Made by a program: the position numbers and the translations under genes. 64,000 nucleotides of DNA, taken from Hymenolepis diminuta (lineage: Eukaryota; Platyhelminthes; Cestoda; Cyclophyllidea; Hymenolepididae). Location of the stretch: the NCBI GenBank assembly GCA_900708905.1, contig CAADRB010000002.1:5629952-5693951 (forward strand), read 5' to 3'. This document shows positions 49,491-58,635 of this stretch, piece after piece. Numbering within the stretch: the stretch's first letter is position 1; each line of letters begins with the position of its first letter. The notes under the pieces are model-generated. The model was not told the origin of the DNA. It did no database searches and worked only from the letters and a program-made list of their open reading frames with translations.

Positions 49491-49643
49491 TATAAAATTA
49501 AAATAACTCGGAGCAGAGCAAAATATGCGCAATATTTCAATGTGGGCAAGCAACTGAAGTCGGTTAGCAGTAGGACTTATAAAGGATAAGGAGGAAGGGG
49601 GTTGGAAAAGGTAAGTTGGATGTAATTCGTATGAAAATGGGTA
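49490..49643 (+). repeat. Dispersed repeat R1, left part (interrupted copy)
   Basis: GCGCAATATTTCAATGTGGG, then GCAAGCAACTGAAGTCGGTT, continuing to GGGGGTTGGAAAAGG, after which R1 similarity stops. It resumes at about 50165 beyond the 516-bp element. Confidence 0.65.
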
Positions 49644-50159
49644 ATTATGCGACGGTGTCTAATTCGAGAGAAGACATGTCCTCATAAAGATTTGAACTGG
49701 CTGCCTGATAAGCCACAAAGTTGTTGCGGCGGTGACGAGATTTCATAACCAATAACCAATAATGTAGTGCGTGATGGAATGAATCGGCGAATTTCGTTCC
49801 AGTGAACTGAAAGTAATCTATTCCACCTCCTGACAATATATTGGTAATATTACTAATAATGTACTTGCTAGAAGAAATAATTATTATTTTCTCCGATTCC
49901 ACTATTTCTTCTATAAGTGAAACTGTACTTTCCTTCTTTATTCCCCTACTGATGGAAGACACTTTGCAATTATGCCTACTTGTTTAAGGTCATACCGTTT
50001 GAGTTTACTTCCGTTAGTACACGCGTGTTGGCCATAAGGTGCCTCGTGTTCTGCTTTGGGTTATTGGCCTCTGTGTTAAGTTGCCATATTACTGAGTTTT
50101 CGAGATTGGTTTGTTCTGTGAGATTACTATCGAGACCTCCAGTTTTTTATGTTATAACA
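49644..50159 (-). mobile_element. 516-bp element, copy 2 (inverse of 38930-39445)
   Basis: Reverse-complement twin of copy 1 with one base difference. It interrupts an R1 repeat: R1 sequence stops before it and resumes after it (TAACCTCAATTGGTGTTTGG at about 50166). This insertion is therefore younger than that R1 copy. About 25 bp of R1 consensus seem missing at the junction. Confidence 0.7.
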
Positions 50160-50164
50160 GAATC

Positions 50165-50335
50165 TAACCTCAATTGGTGTTTGGACTCGGGTTATGCGCT
50201 CTTTATTTAACGGGTAGTTTGCCATTTCACGTTCCGAAATCCAAATAGCATGATTCATTACATGAATTGCTGAAAATATTCTTGTCCGCGATATCCAATA
50301 CTTTTTGAGTGATCGTTTAATTGCGATGGTTGGTC
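50165..50335 (+). repeat. Dispersed repeat R1, right part (interrupted copy)
   Basis: CTCAATTGGTGTTTGGACTC, TTCCGAAATCC, CATGATTCATTACATGAATT and TGTCCGCGATATCCAATACT follow the R1 order seen at 11200-11340 and 37250-37400. Confidence 0.65.
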
Positions 50336-51214
50336 TACCGATTCTATTTATAAATACATAGGTGTGAAGTTCTCCCAATCCGAAATCCAATGTCACCTTG
50401 TTTCTACCACTCGCTCCTCTCCAACTTCTGCCGGTCAACTCTTCAAATCAGGTTCCCCAGCCACCTCCTTCCCCTCTCTCCCCCATTCTCTCTTTGATAA
50501 CTATCATTAAAATATTATCATTAATAAATCCTTTGCTTTTTCTCCTTATGCTGTAAATCTTTATATTTGGTGATCTACTAACAGAATTTTCCAAAACTGA
50601 ATTACCTAGATTTTTCAAGCCTTGAAAGACTTATACAATCACAGATTAAATATAGCACACTTTCGAATGTATTTTAATATAACAATAATTACTTACGTTT
50701 TGTGCCGATGGATTTAGGAAATACAGCAGAACAAACACTGTTACGCTAGGATACATATGCACGTGCGTGCACTATCTTCTTAACAGTTAGTTTTAAAAAT
50801 AAAAACATGGTGAAATAAACTAGAAAAAAAAACACATTTAACCTTGGAAACTTACTCCCCAATTTTCTCGATCTCTGGAATAAAAGTGGTTGATGTGGCA
50901 CTACCAACCGTCCCATTTAATGAACTGGTCAATCAGCACCGGACATCGTGGACATGTCTCCACCTAGTAATCTATGTGAGAAATCATAAAATCTGAGCTT
51001 TGGATCCTAAGCTATTCAGTAAGTCAATGGAGCACAACCCAAACCTGAAAATCAACTGAAGTAAAACCATTCTGATATTTTAACTTCAATTCCAAAAATA
51101 TTCTTAAACCCATCAGGAGAAGTGTTCATAACACTTGACTTGAGTAGAGGGAAGGGATCCTGGAGCCGCTACCACTTCTCTTCTTGAAAAGAATTAAAGA
51201 GAGCTGTTGATCAC

Positions 51215-51315
51215 TCATACTGCTGAGTGAGCACCAATTGGCATTGGTCTCGTGACCTCTGACTTTGGCAGACGAGCATTTTGACCACAGCACCACCGAT
51301 GCACTTAATTCCCAA
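51215..51315 (-). repeat. tRNA-related SINE-like fragment
   Basis: The minus strand contains GTCAGAGGTCACGAGACCAA, comparable with GTCAGAGGATCATGGGTTCA at 17085-17180. A related flank extends to about 51130. Confidence 0.4.
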
Positions 51316-51359
51316 AGCATTTTCAATTACCTCCTAACTACATCTTTGTGGTTGATTTA

Positions 51360-51445
51360 CTCACAACCGATTTCATTTGCTTTCCCACAATGAAAAATGG
51401 CATTTGTTTTGTCGTGTCGTTGGTTATAATGATATATTAGTCCGG
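51360..51445 (-). repeat. R1 5' end fragment, minus strand
   Basis: Reverse complement reads CATTGTGGGAAAGCAAATGA followed by AATCGGTTGTGAG, matching the R1 start (CAATGTGGGCAAGCAACTGA, then CGGTT). Confidence 0.5.
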
Positions 51446-52414
51446 AGCAATATGAAAGGATAGGTATTCCTAATTCATGGCCACTGAAAGCCACTTTAAC
51501 CGGAAAAATTCCCGCCTCTATCAACATTATCTGAATTGTAATCTAGGAAATTTGTGCTCGAGAAATGAACTCCTTCAAGCTCCAGTTTATATTTATATAT
51601 GCGTTTATTTATTATCCTTACTTAAGAGTATTACTAGGATATTAAGAGAAATAGGCAGATTTTCAACCAGTTTTGTTCTTGATTACTGCACTTGAGTTGA
51701 TGAAACTTTTAACCTACTTTGCTGCTATTGCGTCCTTTGACTTAGTAGTTTTTAAGTTCTTTAGGTACCGTAGTGACTATAGTAGATAAGTCGCAGCAAG
51801 CACTAATTTAAGGATCAAATAATACAATAATAATACGATAATACAAAACCACAGAAATAAGTAATAAACATTTAGGATTGATGGCACAGCAATGGCAAAG
51901 GTAAACACACCTAAAGCAGTGAATAGTAAGAAGTGGGGTCATATTATAGCCGTGGGAGTTTCAACTGGGTAAACGTGCAGTTCGCAGGGCATGAAAGTGG
52001 TCATTGGAACAACTTAAACATGCAGACGACGTATGCTCTATCATTTCATCGTGAATACGAACCAAATAGCTTTTTAAAGGCTTGAAATAATTGATGACAA
52101 ATACACCTCGGAAATGGCATGTCGGTAGAATAGTTTGCATGTACACCGGTGGAGATTTGGATCAATAATCTCCTGGAATGGATGATCATGTGATTAATTG
52201 AGGGACTCCATTACCTACATCGAATCTTTAGAGAATAATAAAGGTCTAGCCCACGATTTTTAGACTAGAATATCTGAAATTCAAAAAGAGAGTTAGCAAA
52301 ATTCGGCCGCTTTCTGCGATCTGCTAATTTTGCCTCTGGTTATGTTAATAGTAAAAATCGAACCAATACTTTGATTGACTATTACCCATCATGTGGTGTA
52401 CGATGACAGGTTAA

Positions 52415-53010
52415 AGACTTTTTCGTGGATGACGTTAACTTCATACATTTGAAGAGAAAGTTTCTTGGAAGATCTTTGCTTTTCAATTAAAAATTTAAAA
52501 CTAAGTTATCGGAGAAGTCTTTCCATGGGAGATTAGTTACTGTAAATAATGCTATGGAAATTCCAGTTGTAAATAGTGTATTTCTAAGTTTGCACATGAT
52601 GATTTGGTCGAGGGAATTTTGGTGAAAACTGCACAAATATTCGGCTTGAAGGAAAGTGAATGTAAAATAGTGAATCCTACGCCGAAATCGCTTCCTCTCA
52701 CTATCGATTATCAGCCTTAACGGAAAGGTGCAGCCAAAAGAAAAAGCGCCAATGTATGTACTCTGTGTCATCGAATCTTCGCAGACAAGAGGAAGACGAG
52801 AAGGTACTTGTGGATGGAATATCAGAAACACAAATATACTCTATCAGCAAGAATTATATGCAAAATTGGCTGCAAGAAATGACATGAAATTTCGTCTCCT
52901 TAATTTCTATACAAGGGCGAAGATGGTGGAAAGAAGGAACAGGTCTGACGGAACTTCGAATAGAAAATCGGTAAATCCGGAAGCTAGGGTTCTTCTGATT
53001 ACGCAGCTCT
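52415..53010 (+). pseudogene. Zinc-finger-like protein pseudogene
   Basis: Protein-like frame with a stop and a frameshift. Segments are FVDDVNFIHLKRKFLGRSLL, KTKLSEKSFHGRLVTVNNAM, then (shifted) KFAHDDLVEGILVKTAQIFG, SECKIVNPTPKSLPLTIDYQ and, after one stop, CTLCHRIFADKRKTRRYLWMEY. The last has the spacing of a C2H2 finger, CX2CX12(H)X4(H), but Tyr replaces both histidines. The codons are TAC and TAT, each one C-to-T change from a His codon. ICKIGCKK and a run with five or more stops follow. It looks like an old retrocopy of a zinc-finger gene. The parent is unknown. Confidence 0.45.
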
Positions 53011-53358
53011 AATTTCTAGTGCTCTCGTTCTCTTTTAAAACTCAGATATCTCTTCTCCATGCGTTCTTAGATATTTCATCATTACCATAAGTAACAAATT
53101 ATTTCTGCTCTGCCATAGAAAAAAAAGTAAATCGCAGGTTGCATAAAGGTTTATATTGAATGTCTATCGGCGTGAGCTCATAATTCTACTCCTAATAGCT
53201 TATAATTGAGAAAATATCTATAAGTGCAAGTCATCGTTTATAAGTACAAAAACAAACCAAAATACTAATAAAATATCTTCAAAATTCAGCTCAAACCGAT
53301 CAAACACTCTTGAATATTTCATTAGGTGTTGTTTGTGAGAACAATAACGAAGATATAT

Positions 53359-53399
53359 ACTAGAGTTGACATTAGAATTTACTTTGCGTCAACTCTAGT
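53359..53399. repeat. Perfect 12-bp inverted repeat
   Basis: ACTAGAGTTGAC at 53359-53370 and its exact complement at 53388-53399, with a 17-base loop. It could be an RNA hairpin or a relic of transposon ends. No flanking duplication was seen. Confidence 0.6.
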
Positions 53400-53694
53400 G
53401 AGGTCTGTTGTATTTATAAGTTATGTAACATCTTATCATCTGCGTTTGGAAAATAACATTGTTTAAACGGTATGAACGACCGTCCTCATTAGTATTTCAG
53501 CCAATAAGCTCTAGATATTGTGGAAAATATCTCCGGGGCAGGTAATAAAATTAGGATTTTTGACTTTTAAGCAGCGAACTATTAATTGAATAAATAATGT
53601 ACAATATGAATTCAAAAATAAAATGAAATATTCTGCATTCATATCCGATGTCTTTTCGCTCCCCTTTCCTTTAACACCCTCTGGAGTTATTCAT

Positions 53695-53790
53695 TAGTAT
53701 TCGATTTCCCACATTGAAAAATTGTGCTATTTCCTTGATGTAGACCTTGTGATAATCCAGAGCAATACATAATCTTATAAACCCCATCTT
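53695..53790 (-). repeat. R1 5' end fragment, minus strand
   Basis: Parallel to 51360-51445: TTTCCCACATTGAAAAATTG, then later TGATAATCCAGAGCAATACA against TGATATATTAGTCCGGAGCA. Confidence 0.4.
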
Positions 53791-54900
53791 CTTAGCTACT
53801 GAGATTTCAAATTAAATCCATAATACTCATATCAACATAAACGAAATTAGAACATTTAAAATAATAAAATGATTAGTTTAGATGAACATCTTTTACCTAT
53901 TAGCACAACATAATAATATAAAGAAACAAATAAATTTTGCACCTTGGTATAATTGTCTGTACTTAAAGTAATGAAACTTCAGAAATTGTCTTTCTCGTTT
54001 ATTGCATTCTTTGTCGATCTAAATTTCATTTGACATATGAAATCATTAAACATAAATAGGAACTGGTATTTATAAAAAAATTATCTTCAGTATCACTTTT
54101 CGTCACTACATTTCACGATATATCTTAATCTTAATCAGAAACGAAAATTATCTGTTATTTCCGATCAAAGGACAACATTAATTAAATAGGTTTTGCTTAA
54201 GCTATTTACCAAAATGCTCAAACATTTGAGCAGCCGAAGCGAATATTTGGGGTGTACCTGAATAGATTTCACCCACTCCGGCTTTCGCGTGCTAGTTTAT
54301 TGATTATTAATTTACCATGGCCTTGGGCAGAAATAGAATTACGCCTTGACTGAAATAATGTCTAACCGCGCAGTGATCAAACCTCCTTGTATACCAACCT
54401 GCATGTTTACATGCAATTTCTTTATAAGGAAAATTGATATGCAGGTTTAGGTCTTCAGTCCTCTTCCTATTGGATCTGAGCAAGTTTGCATTATAACAGT
54501 AGCTGCAAACTATTTTATTAACTGTAGTGTCCATTACAAATATAATATCTCCACGTAGAATTGCAAAATACCATTGGAGAATGTTTTTTGCTTAACCTAA
54601 GATAATTCTTCTCACAAGATTAAAGATTACTAGACTACAATGACCTTTCCCAAATTAGAAGTATAAAATTCGAGCAAACTCGCGGGCATAATGATAAAAC
54701 GAGGAAATGAGAGAGTATAAGAAACAAAGAGAAATTTAGAATAGGAAATTACCACTTGAATGAGCAGGAAAAATAAGCATTATTTTATCTGTATATTTTT
54801 AATTATATTAATAAATAGGATCTACGCGTACTGCTCTTCTTTTAATTTCACATTTTTAAATTGTGCTAGATAGTGAAAATTAAAAGGTTAATTTATAACA

Positions 54901-54910
54901 TGCATATTTA
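54901..54910 (+). promoter_or_regulatory. TATA-like element TGCATATTTA upstream of the 55033 gene
   Basis: Exact copy of the 10-mer at 45016-45025, here 123 bp before the ATG. Supports duplication of promoter together with gene. Confidence 0.4.
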
Positions 54911-55032
54911 GCATTCGCAATTTTTTGTTTTATCAGTTTAATTAAATTAGATTTGTGCTCAAAGCTAATCGTTCAAAGTGTTCTACTGTTATTTGAGAGC
55001 TTTTACGCGTTCAAAATTGCTTGCAATTAAAA

Positions 55033-56394
55033 ATGGGAAGGCAAACATTTCATTTATCCAGTTCATCTAATTCATCCAGTTCCACTGTCGTTGGTAATAT
55101 GCATAGAAATCAACTCTGTGCTAACACCAGTATGTCAGATATTGAGACTATTCCGGAAGAATTTGAGGAGACACCAAACGTGCCCGCAAACATCAACAGG
55201 ATCAACGTGAAAAATTTTGTTTCCTTTACACCTAATATTAATTTGTCTCTGCCAGAATGCCAATTTACAAACAGTGAGGGTACTGGAGTCATTAAGGCGC
55301 AAGAAATCCTATCGGCTGCGATGCCAGCAATGATGGAATCCATTGAACAATGCCTGCAACTTGCATCCAGATATTTAAAACCCTCTGAGTCTTCACATTT
55401 TTCCCAGGATTTATCGAGAAGCCACCAAAATGGAAAGGTTTTGGAGCCTGATAGATCGTCCAATATACAAGTAAGTTTAAGTAATGGCAATTGTAATGGT
55501 GCTGAAAAACGTCACTCTACTAAACAAATCCTTAAAAACGTTTCTGCGGGGCAGATCGGAGTTGAACCCATACAGATGAACGGCACTCATATTTTAAAAA
55601 CGGAAGATTCTTTGACGCACATGCAAAAGGTGTATGATTCTTCTGCTTTCGCCGATCAAATGAGTAAGGAAAAAAGACTACCTTCTTCTAACTGTGACAT
55701 CTCTGATAAAAAGACTGCTGATGAGGCCTGCCATGTTAACGGATGCAAAAAAATACCACCTTCTGAACTAAGTGAGAGTGAATTCCCCACTTCAATTTCT
55801 CATATTTCTATCAAGGACACAGAGAATGGTGCTAGTGAATTTAATAGAGTGAAGTGTGAGGAGGATTCAGCAACTGTAAGTCTACATGCTGCAAATATCA
55901 ACAAATATTTGACTTTTCTGCAAGAAAAATATAACACTCGCATTACTCCTCCAAATGTCAGTAGTGAAGAGACTCCTCTTAATGCGGTGACAATTAACTC
56001 ACTTGGTCAGCCATTTAACCAGTCTATAAATGAATACAAAGAAAATTCCGCTTCTCTGCCGAAAGTTTCTCTACCATTCCCCAAGGATGGTTGTCCAACA
56101 CCTCCAAAACTGACTACTAATGATTTTAAAACTTGTAGGGAAGAAAGTAAGAATTCCAATTCTCAAAAAGAGGAAATTGATGGTGCGAGGTCAATTATTT
56201 GGACAACCATGGCACAAGAACTCTGGAAAATTTTGTTTTCTGAATTATACAAATCAAATTCTGAAGAAATAGTTAAGAATTTGACAAACCAATGCAACAC
56301 AGCAAGTTGTTCTCGAGTTGTGACGCCCCCTCAAAAACCATCGCATGATGCAAATGGTTTGTTTCCTGTAAATTGTGATAAATGTGGATCTTAG
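55033..56394 (+). CDS. Uncharacterised 453-residue protein, member of tandem pair (small)
   Basis: Intronless gene in the same orientation as the 45132 gene, 6.1 kb downstream of its stop. The start at ATG 55033 (MGRQTFHLSSSSN) is chosen because upstream in-frame codons are not ATG and the motif INVKNFVSFTPNINLSLP then falls at residues 57-74, one position from its place in the paralogue. M393-S410 (MAQELWKILFSELYKSNS) matches the second shared block with about 9 of 18 identical residues. The N-terminus is a Ser run and the middle is Ser/Glu/Asn-rich without a domain. The C-terminus is cysteine-bearing (CNTASC near 420, CDKC at the end), perhaps metal-binding. No signal peptide or membrane helix was seen. 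Function unknown. The poly(A) signal is only 10 bp past the stop. Confidence 0.85.
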   Translation: MGRQTFHLSSSSNSSSSTVVGNMHRNQLCANTSMSDIETIPEEFEETPNVPANINRINVKNFVSFTPNINLSLPECQFTNSEGTGVIKAQEILSAAMPAMMESIEQCLQLASRYLKPSESSHFSQDLSRSHQNGKVLEPDRSSNIQVSLSNGNCNGAEKRHSTKQILKNVSAGQIGVEPIQMNGTHILKTEDSLTHMQKVYDSSAFADQMSKEKRLPSSNCDISDKKTADEACHVNGCKKIPPSELSESEFPTSISHISIKDTENGASEFNRVKCEEDSATVSLHAANINKYLTFLQEKYNTRITPPNVSSEETPLNAVTINSLGQPFNQSINEYKENSASLPKVSLPFPKDGCPTPPKLTTNDFKTCREESKNSNSQKEEIDGARSIIWTTMAQELWKILFSELYKSNSEEIVKNLTNQCNTASCSRVVTPPQKPSHDANGLFPVNCDKCGS

Positions 56395-56404
56395 AACTTG
56401 AATC

Positions 56405-56410
56405 AATAAA
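56405..56410 (+). terminator. Poly(A) signal AATAAA
   Basis: AATAAA begins 11 bases after the stop codon, implying a very short 3' UTR for the 55033 gene. Confidence 0.55.
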
Positions 56411-58334
56411 ACACATTATATTTTAAGGGTATATGTTTGCCCTTCTGGTTCACATAATTTGAGTTAGTCGGCAAAAGTTAAAACCATGTAGTCAAATTTT
56501 ATTCTCCTGGATAGCAGTTTTTTTCACATTGCTTATTGGATCGGATAAGTGGAGTAATATTGCATGATACTAAGTGGTGTTCGGTGATAACATGTCTATC
56601 CGGTGTGTCGACAAAATTTGGCGGTGAAAGTATTTTGCTGAGAGTAATTTCGGGTGACCGCTTTATTAATCGGCTCAGCTGAAGGTCCCGGAATTAACAA
56701 ACAAATAGTGAATAAACTGTCAATTCTGGCCTATATATGGTAATGTCTCGAATTTTATCAAGCGAAAAATGTAAGTATTTTGGTATAAATGAACAGTATA
56801 CCGAATCTATTGGCATGATTTGTTTTATAAACATATAATTTGAGGAGATATGGAAATGTGAGAGGCGATGCAGGTGTATGTCATAGTGGTCAACGTGCAT
56901 ATGTCACACCAGCGGTAAATATATATTCCTTGTTGGAAAGGGGCGAATGGGCCTCCTTATCTCTCTGAGGAACTCTTTCATAGCTATCTTTATATTTTTT
57001 GCACTATAACCTGTGAGAAGCTAAACAAGATATCATTTATTGAGGATCAGTGGTAAACAAATGCAATTGGTGATGCAAAAAATATGCCGGAAAACCGCTA
57101 ATTACGAGGTCTTGATATCAAACCTATAATTGAATATCAGTGTAATTTGTAACCTACTTAAATTTGAAATAGATAAATATAGTCAAAGTTATTTTATCAA
57201 ACTTGGTTCATGAGCAGATTCAAAACGGATTTTTAATTTTATTTTATAAGATGGATTTCTGATTAGTTTGCCGACTGAGTTTATCTCAGTTGCACCAAAC
57301 TTGCCCCAAAATAATAACACGTGGTTATTAGTATGAATGTACCAGATTTTTGTTTTCTACATGGACATAAGTTTTTTAATGCTGAAAATTTAAGACGACA
57401 AGGATTTTTTAAATTGGTTTGGATTTTATTACTGAATAACTTAATAAAAATAAGACTCCAGAAACGTGTTCATAAAAAGGTTTCAATAATGAGCAACATT
57501 AAAGAGATACAAATGGATCAGCATTTAATGAGATCGTTGAGATAGATTGGCAGACATGACTTTTTAGCCTTAATTAAAAGATTGTCTTATTAAAGTGCGG
57601 GGACTTAAAATTCATTATTTCTAAATTTACTGAAATGTTGTATGCAATAACTATTCTAACGATATTTACTCCTAATATTGACTACCGTTTCATTGCGCAA
57701 ATATTAGCTTTTATTAAATCAAACTTTATTATTAGTTAACTATTCCCTATATCCCTAAAATAACAAGTTTAAATTTTGTCACATTCGTTAAATTGATGTA
57801 TTTGCATTTACCTTCGCTGCGGCTTTTAAGTTTAAACACGACAATCATAAAATTGTTCTCTGCTCCCTATTTGCCTCTATCAAAGTAATATGAGCAAGTT
57901 AGCCAAAATTCCATTCAAAAATACTTGAAAATGTGTAATATAAATTTTACAAATATGGAGCAAAACAAATAAATAAACTTTCAAATTAATTCATATTATC
58001 GTATGTACCTTTTAAATAAAGTCATTTTAAATGGAAAAAGCATTCTAATAATTATCTATACGCTTCATAAAGTCGAAAATGTTATCGATCGCATTTATTT
58101 GCACTCGAATTTAAATGATCCTCAAATGGAGGAGTGTTTATTTTTATCCTTAGAAAATTTATGGTAATTGTTTATAAAAGAAATTGAAAAATATAACTGT
58201 ATGGTATAAATTACCGAGCAACTTGTCAAAAGAAGCTCCTATCCCGATAGTAAAGCTGCCTTAGGAGATAGGTCAAATTTTATTAGATATATTTTCATAA
58301 ATATAATGACATTTCTAAGGTTGGCAGATAAAAA
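56411..58334. other. Intergenic, nothing recognised
   Basis: AT-rich. Short open frames only, without domains. Confidence 0.55.
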
Positions 58335-58635
58335 TTACCTTTCCTTAGTAAGAAGATCGAATGCCAAGCCAAATCTGGTGTGTATTAGATAACAGAATGA
58401 ATGAGAAGGGAAAAGTGGATTGGGATACGGTAAGGCATTATTAAGGGAGAGGGAGTCCTCGGTACTGAGCGAGAGCAACTTCGGTTGTGATAAAGGGCGA
58501 AACGAAAGCACGATAAAGTGGTCAACAGAAACTGTGTCTTTTGTTTTTAGATGAGTGACTTACAATTAGGCATGCAATACATAGTAAGGCTGAGCAGGCA
58601 TATGAGTTAGTGTGTAGGTGCTACACGCTCTATTC
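58335..58635 (+). repeat. Dispersed repeat R2
   Basis: GGTACTGAGCGAGAGCAACT, GTGGTCAACAGAAAC, GACTTACAATTAGGCATG and GTGTAGGTGCTACAC correspond in order to the 41750-42040 copy. Confidence 0.55.

Larger units (their letters stand above)
53011..54900. other. Intergenic, repeat traces only
   Basis: Contains a perfect 12-bp hairpin at 53359-53399 and a minus-strand R1 trace at about 53695-53790 (TTTCCCACATTGAAAAATTG). A 75-codon minus-strand frame at 54307-54534 has an ATG but no recognisable domain. Confidence 0.5.

Noticed and set aside
54307..54534. 75-codon minus-strand frame with CSYC and C-x-H
   Set aside because: Has an ATG but no defined zinc-binding pattern, no splice context and no poly(A) evidence.
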